Below the pieces are notes generated by a model, which worked only from the letters and a program-made list of their open reading frames with translations, was not told where the DNA came from and did no database searches. DNA of 64,000 nucleotides from an uncultured Erythrobacter sp. GTDB taxonomy: Bacteria > Pseudomonadota > Alphaproteobacteria > Sphingomonadales > Sphingomonadaceae. The translations under genes and the position numbers were made by a program. The stretch lies in contig CANMIS010000004.1 of NCBI GenBank assembly GCA_947498065.1, forward strand, positions 372,001 to 436,000, read 5' to 3'. Within the stretch, counting starts at the first letter, position 1; each line of letters opens with the position of its first letter. Below are positions 55,993 through 64,000 of the stretch, piece by piece.

Positions 55993-57495
55993 ATGGCGCT
56001 CGGCCCAAGGCTAGACCTACGCCAGTCACAATCCTTGGTGATGACGCCGCAATTGCAGCAGGCGATCAAACTGCTGGCGGCATCAAACCTAGAAATCGAA
56101 ACCTTCATCTCCGACGCATTGGAAGCCAATCCGCTGCTCGAGGCCGGGGCACTATCCAGCGAAGACGGTGGGCTCAGCGGAGAAAGCGATGACATACCGC
56201 GTGAGGAATTCACCGCCGACCAACTGATCGGCCAAGCGCAAGGCGAAAGCGAAGCCCCGCTCGATTTGGACACTGGCGCGCTCGACCGTGACCGAGACAC
56301 GGGCGATGGCGCAAGCGGCCCCGCGGCAGGCGATGCGGAATGGGGAGCAGCCGCGAGCAGCGGTGGCGGATCAGACATGCTGCCCGACCTTGAGCAAACA
56401 AGCGCAGCGCAAATCACGCTTGCGGAGCATCTCAATGAACAAATTGGAGCAGCAGCGAAGGACGAGCGTGAAGCTTTCATTGCGCGTCACTTGATCGGAT
56501 TGCTCGACGAAGCTGGCTACCTCTCCTTTGATCTGCGCGATGTTGCCTATGATCTCGGGGTGGAACTGAGCGATGCTGAGAGCGCGCTCAAAGCAGTGCA
56601 AACACTTGACCCAAGCGGAGTGGGCGCGCGCAGCCTGTCAGAATGCCTGGCAATCCAAGCGCGCGAAGCAGACCGCTACGACCCATGCATGGCGCAATTG
56701 ATTGACCATCTGGAATGGGTCGCACGCGGGGAAATTGCTCGGCTGAAGCGGGTGTGCGGAGTGGATGAAGAAGACTTTGCTGACATGCTCTCCGAATTGC
56801 GAGGCTATGACCCGAAACCAGGGCTGGCCTATGGTGCCAGCACTGCGAGCGCGGTCGTGCCGGACATTCTGCTCACGGATAATGGCGAGGGCGGCTGGGA
56901 TGTGGCGCTTAATGAAGAGACCTTGCCCCGCCTCATCGTCAACCGATCTTACTTTGTCGAACTGCGCGATGGCGCACCGGATCCCGACGCGCAAAGCTGG
57001 CTGAAGGAAAAGCTGGCGGACGCGCATTGGCTCATCCGGGCGCTGGACCAGCGCCAAAAGACTATTCTCAAGACGGCGGCAGAAATCGTGAAGAAGCAAG
57101 AAGGCTTCTTTCGCAATGGTGTGTCGGAGCTTCGCCCGCTAACTTTGCGCGAGGTCGCCGAAGAAATTGATATGCACGAAAGTACGGTCAGCCGCGTGAC
57201 CAGCAACAAGTTCCTGCATTGCGAGCGCGGCTGCTTTGAGCTCAAATACTTCTTCACCAGCGGCGTTTCATCCAGCGATGGCGAAGGCGCATCGTCCGAG
57301 GCGATCAAAGCCCGCATCAAAGCTCTGACCGATGCTGAAGAGCCCAAGAAAATCCTATCCGACCAGAAACTCGCAGATCTTCTGAAAGAGGAAGGTTTCG
57401 ATCTGGCGCGGAGAACGGTTGCCAAATATCGTGAAGCCATAGGCATCGGCTCCAGCGCAGAACGCCGACGGCAAAAGAAGCTCGCTAATCTTTAA
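55993..57495 (+). CDS. rpoN: RNA polymerase sigma-54 factor
   Basis: A 500-residue RpoN. Region I is LRQSQSLVMTPQLQQAIKLLAASNLE, followed by an acidic Gly/Ala-rich region II (residues ~45-130), the core-binding domain, the HTH (LTLREVAEEIDMHESTVSRVTSNKFL) and the RpoN box (ARRTVAKYREAIGI). It directs enhancer-dependent transcription. It lies 20 bases after lptB. Confidence 0.97.
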   Translation: MALGPRLDLRQSQSLVMTPQLQQAIKLLAASNLEIETFISDALEANPLLEAGALSSEDGGLSGESDDIPREEFTADQLIGQAQGESEAPLDLDTGALDRDRDTGDGASGPAAGDAEWGAAASSGGGSDMLPDLEQTSAAQITLAEHLNEQIGAAAKDEREAFIARHLIGLLDEAGYLSFDLRDVAYDLGVELSDAESALKAVQTLDPSGVGARSLSECLAIQAREADRYDPCMAQLIDHLEWVARGEIARLKRVCGVDEEDFADMLSELRGYDPKPGLAYGASTASAVVPDILLTDNGEGGWDVALNEETLPRLIVNRSYFVELRDGAPDPDAQSWLKEKLADAHWLIRALDQRQKTILKTAAEIVKKQEGFFRNGVSELRPLTLREVAEEIDMHESTVSRVTSNKFLHCERGCFELKYFFTSGVSSSDGEGASSEAIKARIKALTDAEEPKKILSDQKLADLLKEEGFDLARRTVAKYREAIGIGSSAERRRQKKLANL

Positions 57496-57612
57496 GCCGT
57501 GCTTTGCAGCGCCCGAGCGTGCCTAAGCACCTCATAAGCGCAGGGATTTGGACCGTTCGGCGCATAGGTAAGAACCCCTGCGACTCGCCGGTTTCTCATG
57601 CTTTACGGTAAA

Positions 57613-57645
57613 TTAACCTTTTCCGTTCAGAACTTATGTGGTTAA
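57613..57645. promoter_or_regulatory. Possible CtrA half-sites upstream of ctrA
   Basis: TTAACC (57613-57618) and GGTTAA (57640-57645) are inverted half-sites resembling the CtrA motif TTAACCAT/TTAA-N7-TTAA, about 75-108 bp before ctrA. A GACTC (GANTC, CcrM methylation type) occurs near 57584. This would fit autoregulation as in Caulobacter, but spacing is not canonical. Confidence 0.4.
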
Positions 57646-57720
57646 TACATGGCAACACCTCTTAGCGAGGAGTTACCGTGACACTTTGTTACGATGATCT
57701 GGGTATATAGGGGACCAGCA

Positions 57721-58416
57721 ATGCGTGTGCTCTTGATTGAGGACGAGCCAACAACGGCCAAAGCAATTGAGCTTATGCTCACGACAGAGGGCTTCAATGT
57801 CTATTCGACCGACCTCGGCGAAGAAGGCTTGGATCTAGGTAAGCTGTATGATTACGACATCATCCTGCTCGACCTGAACCTCCCAGACATGCACGGATAT
57901 GACGTGCTGAAGAAACTGCGTGTCGCGAAAGTGCAGACACCGGTTTTGATCCTTTCAGGCATCGCCGAAATGGACAGCAAGATCCGCAGCTTCGGATTTG
58001 GCGCTGATGACTATGTCACCAAGCCATTCCACCGCGAAGAGTTGGTTGCTCGCATCCATGCTGTTGTACGCCGCTCTAAGGGCCACAGCCAATCAATCAT
58101 CCGCACTGGCAAGCTTGCCGTGAACCTCGATGCTAAGACTGTTGAAGTCGACAGCGCCCGCGTTCACCTGACCGGCAAAGAATACGCCATGCTTGAGCTG
58201 CTCAGCCTGCGCAAAGGCACGACGCTCACCAAGGAAATGTTCCTCAACCACCTTTATGGCGGAATGGACGAGCCTGAACTCAAGATCATCGATGTATTCA
58301 TCTGTAAGCTGCGCAAGAAATTGAGCCATGCTTGCGGTGGTGAAAACTACATCGAAACGGTCTGGGGCCGCGGTTATGTGCTGCGCGATCCGGATGCGGA
58401 GGCAGAGGCCGCTTAA
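57721..58416 (+). CDS. ctrA: Cell-cycle response regulator CtrA
   Basis: A 231-residue OmpR-type regulator from the ATG at 57721 ([20 protein letters not shown]). The receiver has the phosphorylatable Asp in [16 protein letters not shown] and YVTKPF; the winged helix has [52 protein letters not shown]. It is highly conserved in alphaproteobacteria and controls division, motility and often secretion genes. An earlier in-frame start at 57694 is less likely. Confidence 0.97.
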   Translation: MRVLLIEDEPTTAKAIELMLTTEGFNVYSTDLGEEGLDLGKLYDYDIILLDLNLPDMHGYDVLKKLRVAKVQTPVLILSGIAEMDSKIRSFGFGADDYVTKPFHREELVARIHAVVRRSKGHSQSIIRTGKLAVNLDAKTVEVDSARVHLTGKEYAMLELLSLRKGTTLTKEMFLNHLYGGMDEPELKIIDVFICKLRKKLSHACGGENYIETVWGRGYVLRDPDAEAEAA

Positions 58417-58458
58417 GCGCCAAAACGAATTCTCCAGTCTTCTGGGACGGGAACAAGA

Positions 58459-58490
58459 AACGCCCGGGGCAGCGATGCTCCGGGCGTTTT
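58459..58490 (+). terminator. ctrA terminator
   Basis: AACGCCCGG...CCGGGCGTT arms around 58459-58488 enclose a short GC-rich loop and are followed by TTTG. It isolates ctrA from the downstream hydrolase gene. Confidence 0.85.
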
Positions 58491-58528
58491 GCTGTGCTTG
58501 CCGTGTTCTGAGCTCGCCCCGCCGCAAT

Positions 58529-58549
58529 CTCTACGAATCGTATAGATAC
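58529..58549 (+). promoter_or_regulatory. Putative T3SS-regulon motif, copy B (distal)
   Basis: CTCTACG-AATCGTATA-GATAC lies 46 bp before the LysM hydrolase ATG. It differs from copy A (4860-4880) at 3 of 21 positions and keeps the dyad with one mismatch. It is the only sequence link between this locus and the T3SS region about 35 kb away. Confidence 0.6.
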
Positions 58550-58595
58550 AGGGCGCGATCGCTATGAGAGCAATCTCAGTCATGGAGGTCTTGTC

Positions 58596-59990
58596 ATGGT
58601 AAACGCAGCCACTCAGCACATTTCTAACGACACCGGCCGTATCGCCGCAGCGATGCAAAGCGCGAGCGCTCAGAGCAGCTACACGATACGCAGCGGTGAC
58701 ACGCTCAGCAGCATTGCGCAGAGGTTTGGAACCGATGTGGCAACGCTGGCCAAAGCGAATGGGATCTCCAACCCTAACCGGATATATGTTGGCGACAGTC
58801 TAAACGTGCCGGGCGCAGGAACAAGCACGCACACCGTTGTGAGGGGAGACACCTTGGCCGTCATCGCCCGAAGCGCGGGCCTATCCTTGCAAGCGGTGCT
58901 GAATGCCAATCCCCAAATCCGCAACGCCAACCTTATTTACCCGGGGCAAGAGATTACTCTGCCAGCGGCAAGAGCGTCTGTTCCTATAGCGCCTTCAGCG
59001 CCGCAAGCTGGGGTTGAGGGCTCTGGCGGTGGGACGCCAGCCGTCATAGGGCCAAGCGATGTTGGAGCCGTTGGCGAGACGAACTTCAACGGAGAGACCC
59101 TCAGCCTGTCTCAGGCGGACGTGAACAATCTGAAGCGCGTCCTGCAGACCGAGTGGGTGCAATCGGCCGGAGATGCCCAGGCGCATGGGATCATCGACAC
59201 TCTGCTCAATAGAACCGCATCGGGTCGCTGGGGCGAGACAGTCGCCGATGTGGCGAACGCGCCGTATCAATTCTCCGACATCAACGGCCCTGTGTCTTGG
59301 CCCGATGGACGCACATCTGTCGAGCAGATCCCTATGGCTCAAGTGAGCGCGCGGGTTGATCAACTGGTGGACAGCTATCTTGCTGAGCGCGCTCAGGGTA
59401 GAGAGTCCTCAATCGGATCGCACCTCAATTACGCCAATCCGAACTATTCCGATTCCGTCAACCTGGGATGGATCAATGCCCTTGATGGACCCGTGCTAGG
59501 ACGAGGTGACGCCATTCACCGCCATGGCACGACTCCGGATCTTGAGCGCTATCGCCCGGGCGAATTCAGAGTGGGCCTGCCAGGTTCAGCCGGGGTAGCG
59601 CAGCCCACACCTGAACCTATCGCTGGCCCCTTCAACGGTAGAGTGCTTGCCGCCGAAGTGGGCATAGCCATCAAGAGTAGCAGTGTGAACATATCCCAGC
59701 TGCACTCTTCCATGGACCCAGCGATCCGTGCTGTGGCCGCCGCAGCGCAGCAACTCAGCTTGCCTCAGCCGGTCATAACAAGCGGCAATGACGCGCGGCA
59801 TAGCGAGAACTCCCTCCACTATGAGAACAAAGCGCTCGATTTCCGAGGCAACAATCTGACCCTTACTCAAGGAAGGGCTCTGCGAGATGCGGTGAGTGAG
59901 GCAGTTGGGCCAGATTACGATGTGCTGTTTGAGGTCTTTCCAAACAATCCGGCCAACAACCACCTTCATATCGAATTTGATCCAGACTAA
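58596..59990 (+). CDS. Two-LysM peptidoglycan hydrolase, putative T3SS effector
   Basis: A 464-residue protein with GGAGG eight bases before the ATG and no signal peptide: the N-terminus ([20 protein letters not shown]) is polar. LysM domains are at residues ~29-71 and ~79-122. Residues ~170-300 resemble the SleB/hydrolase_2 type ([24 protein letters not shown], Glu 186; YQFSDING). Residues ~370-464 look like an M15/VanY-type metallopeptidase: [11 protein letters not shown] (His 408, Asp 415) and NNHLHIEFD (His 458) as zinc ligands. Two predicted murein-cutting modules with wall-binding domains but no Sec signal imply another export route. A lipoprotein gene follows after nine bases. The upstream motif links it to the T3SS regulon; delivery is inferred. 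Confidence 0.8.
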   Translation: MVNAATQHISNDTGRIAAAMQSASAQSSYTIRSGDTLSSIAQRFGTDVATLAKANGISNPNRIYVGDSLNVPGAGTSTHTVVRGDTLAVIARSAGLSLQAVLNANPQIRNANLIYPGQEITLPAARASVPIAPSAPQAGVEGSGGGTPAVIGPSDVGAVGETNFNGETLSLSQADVNNLKRVLQTEWVQSAGDAQAHGIIDTLLNRTASGRWGETVADVANAPYQFSDINGPVSWPDGRTSVEQIPMAQVSARVDQLVDSYLAERAQGRESSIGSHLNYANPNYSDSVNLGWINALDGPVLGRGDAIHRHGTTPDLERYRPGEFRVGLPGSAGVAQPTPEPIAGPFNGRVLAAEVGIAIKSSSVNISQLHSSMDPAIRAVAAAAQQLSLPQPVITSGNDARHSENSLHYENKALDFRGNNLTLTQGRALRDAVSEAVGPDYDVLFEVFPNNPANNHLHIEFDPD

Positions 59991-59999
59991 GCTGCCGCA

Positions 60000-60548
60000 A
60001 TGAAACGCCCCAATCGCCTTCGATATTTTGCGCTCGCCGCGCTGCCTTGGATTGTGGCTGCGTGCTCAGATGCAGGCGCTTTAACGAAGGATGAGAGCGC
60101 TAAGCAAACTGCGTCTGCCGAAGCAGCACCGTTGGTCCAAACTCCGCCGGACGAGCAAAGTTCGGCAGAGGTCAAGCGGACAGGCTCCCCTGCTCTACCG
60201 CCGCCAGACAACGCGGACGCACCAATCGAGAGCGAAGCCCGGATCATTTCCTTAAACGATGTGGCACGCGGGGATCGCTCAGCCTGCCAGATCAATTTCA
60301 CATATCCAGGATATCCCGCACAGGAAATCCTGTGGTTCGATGAGGCGTGCTCGGCCCTTAGCCCCAGTTTTATGGACCGGGAAAAGCTGGAGGCAGCCGG
60401 CCGCTGGCAGCGGATCGATGAATATGGCCAGATGCAAATTGCCAAACGCACTGGTGGCATCGTGTTCTATGTTGAGGGTCAGTTCACCGCCTCAGTGTTC
60501 CCGATGGACTATAACAATGCGCCGATGGAAGTGGCCGTCGCGGACTGA
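60000..60548 (+). CDS. Lipoprotein, candidate immunity to the LysM hydrolase
   Basis: A 182-residue lipoprotein: the signal FALAALPWIVAAC has lipobox VAAC. A Ser/Thr/Pro/Ala-rich linker (~25-80) precedes a small globular domain with two Cys residues (RSACQINFTYPGYP, WFDEACSALSP) that could form a disulfide. No known family recognised. It starts nine bases after the hydrolase stop and is probably co-transcribed. A periplasmic lipoprotein paired with a murein hydrolase is the usual form of immunity in other contact-dependent systems; that role here is inference. Confidence 0.7.
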   Translation: MKRPNRLRYFALAALPWIVAACSDAGALTKDESAKQTASAEAAPLVQTPPDEQSSAEVKRTGSPALPPPDNADAPIESEARIISLNDVARGDRSACQINFTYPGYPAQEILWFDEACSALSPSFMDREKLEAAGRWQRIDEYGQMQIAKRTGGIVFYVEGQFTASVFPMDYNNAPMEVAVAD

Positions 60549-60587
60549 GCACTGGACATGGGCCTGCGCTCTTTCTAGCGGAGGCAC

Positions 60588-61289
60588 ATGACTGCGCACA
60601 AAGAAGGCGACCCCACGACACTCAACCGTTTGTACGGCCGCAGCGTCGGCAAACCCCTACGCGCGCGCCAGCAAGGCTTGGTGGATGATTTGCTGCCTCG
60701 CATTGCTGTGCCGGCTGAAGGTCCAGTCACTGCTGAAAGGCTGTTCGGCCAGGATTGTCCGATGCACTTTGAAATCGGCTTTGGCAGCGGTGAGCACCTT
60801 GCCTACCGCGCAGACTTGCTGCCCAACCATGGATTGATCGGCGCAGAGCCATTCATGAACGGCGTGGCAGCCGCGCTTGGGCATGTCGATGATCAAGGGC
60901 TGACCAATGTCCGCCTGCACGCTGGCGATGCGCTCGATGTGCTGAGCCGAATTCCCGATGGCGCTCTCACCATGGTGTATTTGCTGCACCCCGATCCCTG
61001 GCCAAAGGCGCGCCACGCCAAGCGGCGCATGGTCAATGACGGCCCGATCGCCATGATCGCGGACAAACTCAAATCCGGAGGAGAATTCCGCTTCGGGACC
61101 GATCATGCGATTTACCTGCGCCATGCCCTCATGGTGATGCAGCGCTTTTCGGATCGGCTCGAATGGGTGACTGAAGGCCCGGAGAGCTTCCAAAAGCGAC
61201 CATCGGGCTGGCCAGAAACGCGCTATGAAAAGAAGGCGCGCGAAGTGTTCGAGCACGAAGTTTGGTATTTCCGTTACCGCAAACGCTGA
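60588..61289 (+). CDS. trmB: tRNA (guanine-N7-)-methyltransferase
   Basis: A 233-residue TrmB. It begins RLYGRSVGKPLRARQQGLVDDLLP, has the SAM site FEIGFGSGEHLAYRA, VYLLHPDPWPKARHAKRRMV (the PDPWPK.RH.KRR family signature) and FGTDHAIYLRHALMVM. It makes m7G46 in tRNAs. It is 39 bases after the lipoprotein gene. Confidence 0.97.
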   Translation: MTAHKEGDPTTLNRLYGRSVGKPLRARQQGLVDDLLPRIAVPAEGPVTAERLFGQDCPMHFEIGFGSGEHLAYRADLLPNHGLIGAEPFMNGVAAALGHVDDQGLTNVRLHAGDALDVLSRIPDGALTMVYLLHPDPWPKARHAKRRMVNDGPIAMIADKLKSGGEFRFGTDHAIYLRHALMVMQRFSDRLEWVTEGPESFQKRPSGWPETRYEKKAREVFEHEVWYFRYRKR

Positions 61290-61343
61290 ATTTGCTTTCA
61301 TAGCTCCGCTGCGCCAGACTTGGCTCATAACCTAGGGGGCAAA

Positions 61344-62576
61344 ATGGTAGCGCGGCGACAATTTCTGGCAGGAGTGGCAATCGGCGCGGGAGCGCTTTCG
61401 GCTTGCAGTGAGATCACAAGCAATTCGGGCGGTAACCGGATCGCAGCAGCGCTCGATCAAGGCGGCAGGCTGCTAGACGCTGAAGCGCTGGAAGATGCGC
61501 TGGTCGGCAGCTCCTATCTCGGCACAGGCGGCGGCGGTAGCCTCTCCGAGGCGCGCGAATTGATCGCCTCAGACCTAGCGGCTGGCCACAAGTTCAGCGC
61601 GATTCCAGTCTCAGGCCTCGCCGATAATGATCGGGTCGCCTGCCCCTATGGCTTGGCCAGTCTCGCGCCAACAAGTGAAGACATGCAGGCGCGGCTCGAT
61701 GCCATCGAAAATCAGGTCGAAGAGCCCGTGCAAGCTGCCTACGAAGCACTGGAGCGGCATCTGGATCAAAAGTTTGCTGGCGTTATTCTCGGCGAGATCG
61801 GCCCGCTGAGCCTAGCCGAAGGACTATCGATAGCAGCGCGGCTTGGTGTCCCAGCGCTCGATGCTGATACGGTCGGGCGCGCGGTGCCTGAGATCAACCA
61901 GCATTCGGTAAAGGTCGCGGGCGTTCCACTCACACCAATTGGCGCGGCCACGCCGTTTGGCGATGAGATGGTTATAGGCACTTTGGGCGATCCGACACGT
62001 GCGGAAGATATTTTGCGAAGTGTGGCCGTTGTCAGCCGCGAGTGCGGCGTTGCAGATTCGCCCATCACAGGCAAGCAAGCGAAGACGGAAGGCACGCTGG
62101 TTACTGGCAGCCTCTCCTTGGCGATATCGATCGGTAAGGCAGTGCGCGAGGCCAAGGTGGCCGGCAATGACACTATCGAAGCGGCGCGCGTCGCTGGTGG
62201 TGGCTACTTGCTGTTCACAGGCGTGGTCGCGGGCACCGAATGGGCCGATGAGGACGGATTTCTCCAAGGCAAAGTGAAGCTGGAGGGAACCGGCGATTTC
62301 GCAGGCCAATCCTTCGAAACCGACGTGAAGAACGAGCATCTTGTCGCCCGCCGAGATGGCGTCGTCGTCGCGACATGCCCCGACCTCATCAGCCTGATCG
62401 ACCTTGAGAGCGGCGATGGAGTGGTCAACCCGGGCTATGAGAATGGGCAATCTATTGCCGTGCTAGGTTTTAAAAGCGATCGAATCTGGCGCAGCGAAGC
62501 GGGTCTAGCGGTCTTCAGCCCGCGCTATTTTGGTTATGATTTGGACTATGTGCCGATCGAAGATTTGATTGGCTAA
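61344..62576 (+). CDS. Tat-exported DUF917 protein
   Basis: From the ATG at 61344 (GGGG upstream) a 410-residue protein. The N-terminus MVARRQFLAGVAIGAGALSAC has a twin-arginine motif and a Cys that could be lipidated. The rest matches DUF917 (LLDAEALEDALVGSSYLGTGGGGSLSEAREL, GEIGPLSLAEGLSIAARLGVPALDADTVGRAVPE), a family that includes S-methylthiohydantoin desulfurase-like enzymes. Export of this fold is unusual. A longer frame from 61320 is possible but lacks merit. It overlaps the convergent aminotransferase gene by four bases. Confidence 0.82.
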   Translation: MVARRQFLAGVAIGAGALSACSEITSNSGGNRIAAALDQGGRLLDAEALEDALVGSSYLGTGGGGSLSEARELIASDLAAGHKFSAIPVSGLADNDRVACPYGLASLAPTSEDMQARLDAIENQVEEPVQAAYEALERHLDQKFAGVILGEIGPLSLAEGLSIAARLGVPALDADTVGRAVPEINQHSVKVAGVPLTPIGAATPFGDEMVIGTLGDPTRAEDILRSVAVVSRECGVADSPITGKQAKTEGTLVTGSLSLAISIGKAVREAKVAGNDTIEAARVAGGGYLLFTGVVAGTEWADEDGFLQGKVKLEGTGDFAGQSFETDVKNEHLVARRDGVVVATCPDLISLIDLESGDGVVNPGYENGQSIAVLGFKSDRIWRSEAGLAVFSPRYFGYDLDYVPIEDLIG

Positions 62577-63700
62577 AGCGCTCCCAACAATGCGGCGACA
62601 TCGGCCTCATCGTTGTAAAGGTGCGGTGTCACTCTCAGCGAATCTCCGCGCTGCGAAACGAATATCTGATTGGCTGCAAGCCTTTCAGGCAAACCATCTG
62701 GAATGGCCTGAGGAAAGCCAAGAGAGAGGAAATGCGGGGCGCGTACGCCGATTGGCGCTGCCGTAAGCCCGGCCTTTGTGGCCTGATCGGCAATGGCATT
62801 GGTCAGCTCACCAAGCGTTTCAGCAATCCTACCCACACCGAACTCCAGCAGAAAATCGAGGCCCGCACTTGCCCCTAGAAGCTGGGAGGGATTGGATTTC
62901 TCGCCCATGTCGAACCGGCGCGCGCCAGGCTGAAAATCGTCGCGGTAGTCGACCAATCTATTGAAATCTTCCGAACCGCCTCGGTTGATCCAATTGTGCT
63001 CCAGCGGCACCCCTTCATGATGGCGCGGATCAACATACAGCATGCCGATGCCGTAGGGTCCCATTAGCCATTTGTAGCAGGCCGCGACCGCGAAATCCGG
63101 CTGCACCTTGGCAAAGTCGATCGGCATTGCCCCCAGCGATTGAGTCAGGTCTAGAACCAAAGCCGCACCGACTGAACGGCATTTCGCGCCAACGGCTTCC
63201 AAATCGACGATGCGACCATCGGCCCAATGACAATTCGGTACTGCGACAATGGCGGTATCTGGCCCAATGGCATCGAGAACAGCATCAGTCCAAGCAGCGC
63301 CTGGATCGCGCTGCACCGTTACAATCGTTGCCCCGCATTGCTTGGTCAATTCGCGCCAGACATAGATGTTCGACGGAAATTGGTCCGCCAAGGTTACGAT
63401 CTCTTGCCCGTTTGAAAGCGGAAGATTCTTAGCTGCAACTGCCAACGCGTAGCTGACCGATGGCACAATCGCCAGATTGTCTGCGCTGACGTCTGCCAGC
63501 TGCGCCGCGCGCGTCCGAAAATACTCGCTATGTGTGAAAAAGTCCGCCGGACTAATGCTCCAAGGCGTTGCCTTTTGGTGTGAAGCATCCTCCATCGCTC
63601 GGACCACTTCGTGCGATAGCGGCGCCATGTAAGCGCAATTGAGATAGTGCACTTCGCTCGGGATAGAGAAACGATCTCGCTGGCAAGCGATGCTAGACAT
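62573..63700 (-). CDS. Class V aminotransferase
   Basis: A 375-residue PLP-dependent enzyme of the cysteine desulfurase/kynureninase-like group: VHYLNCAYMAPLSHEV, VVAVPNCHWADGRIVDLEAVG, LVLDLTQSLGAMPIDF (Asp contacting PLP) and AVAACYKWLMGPYGIGMLYV with the PLP Lys. No catalytic Cys loop was recognised, so a desulfurase role is doubtful. Substrate unknown. Confidence 0.88.
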   Translation of the reverse strand: MSSIACQRDRFSIPSEVHYLNCAYMAPLSHEVVRAMEDASHQKATPWSISPADFFTHSEYFRTRAAQLADVSADNLAIVPSVSYALAVAAKNLPLSNGQEIVTLADQFPSNIYVWRELTKQCGATIVTVQRDPGAAWTDAVLDAIGPDTAIVAVPNCHWADGRIVDLEAVGAKCRSVGAALVLDLTQSLGAMPIDFAKVQPDFAVAACYKWLMGPYGIGMLYVDPRHHEGVPLEHNWINRGGSEDFNRLVDYRDDFQPGARRFDMGEKSNPSQLLGASAGLDFLLEFGVGRIAETLGELTNAIADQATKAGLTAAPIGVRAPHFLSLGFPQAIPDGLPERLAANQIFVSQRGDSLRVTPHLYNDEADVAALLGAL

Positions 63701-63708
63701 ATGTGAGT

Positions 63709-64000
63709 CTAGCCCACCACACCTGCGCTGGCGAGCACTGCCAACGTCAACACATCCGGCGCAATGGCGGTCATCGGCACGATCTGCACCGGCTTTTCCA
63801 TGCCGATCAGCATTGGCCCAATCGTGTCATTGCCGGCCAGCTCTCTGAGCAATTTGGCAGAGAGATTGGCCGATTGCAGACCTGGCATGATCAGCACATT
63901 GGCAGGCGCAGATAGGCGGCTGAACGGATAGAGCTCCATCACCTTCGGATTGAGCGCGGCATCCGGCGCCATCTCGCCTTCATACTCAAAGCCGGGGTCT
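63709..64000 (-). CDS. maeB: NADP-dependent malic enzyme, C-terminal end (partial)
   Basis: The last ~96 codons of a gene that continues beyond the right edge. PGFEYEGEMAPDAALNP, LYPFSRLSAPANVLIMPGLQSANLSAKLL and GNDTIGPMLIGMEKPVQIVPM match the phosphotransacetylase-like C-terminal domain of MaeB malic enzymes. A stand-alone phosphate acetyltransferase is possible because the malic domain is out of view. Eight bases separate it from the aminotransferase. Confidence 0.8.
   Translation of the reverse strand, partial: DPGFEYEGEMAPDAALNPKVMELYPFSRLSAPANVLIMPGLQSANLSAKLLRELAGNDTIGPMLIGMEKPVQIVPMTAIAPDVLTLAVLASAGVVG

Overview
The window is a high-GC chromosomal segment of an alphaproteobacterium. 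The CtrA response regulator, the DUF4167 protein, the lptB-rpoN pair, the bacterial CDC48-type ATPase and the general protein character point to Sphingomonadales, most likely an Erythrobacteraceae-like marine bacterium. That assignment rests on protein resemblance judged by eye, not on a search.

Layout. Positions 1-1208 hold the end of a ribosomal operon (rplJ, rplL, terminator). Positions 1300-25300 are an accessory region built around a non-flagellar type III secretion system (T3SS, injectisome). A leftward operon (18315 to 7315) reads slt-sctV-sctC-sctD-sctF-sctI-sctJ-sctK-sctL-sctN-sctO-sctP. A divergent rightward operon (18776 to 23546) reads sctU-fliO-like-sctQ-sctR-sctS-sctT-luxR-type regulator. 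The flanks carry a second, longer SctF-like protein, a secreted pentapeptide-repeat protein, a class 3 lipase followed by an exported ankyrin protein, and a nuclease toxin followed by a probable immunity gene. Positions 25400-64000 are mostly housekeeping: MATE pump, groESL with a CIRCE operator, a DUF885 metallopeptidase, a DUF305/LVIVD protein, a serine beta-lactamase-like protein, polA, an MscS-type channel, a CDC48-like ATPase, a CoA-transferase operon, metK, lnt, prmC-prfA-hisS, ppa, lptB-rpoN, ctrA, trmB and the end of a malic enzyme gene.

The most interesting signal is a possible interbacterial T3SS. Three putative effectors without signal peptides each sit directly upstream of a small gene that looks like an immunity gene, and the predicted compartment of each partner fits: nuclease with a cytoplasmic partner; lipase with an exported ankyrin protein; two-LysM peptidoglycan hydrolase with a lipoprotein. 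The third pair lies at 58.6-60.5 kb, about 35 kb from the T3SS genes. All three effectors and the long SctF-like gene have a related motif of the form CTATACG-N7/9-GATAC, in the same orientation, 50-80 bp upstream of the start codon. No recognisable translocators, tip protein, gatekeeper or class I/II chaperones are visible. The apparatus also carries a FliO-like protein, which injectisomes normally lack. Antibacterial function is inference; the gene order, domain content and motif are read directly from the sequence.

No rRNA, tRNA, CRISPR array, transposase, integrase or prophage was seen.
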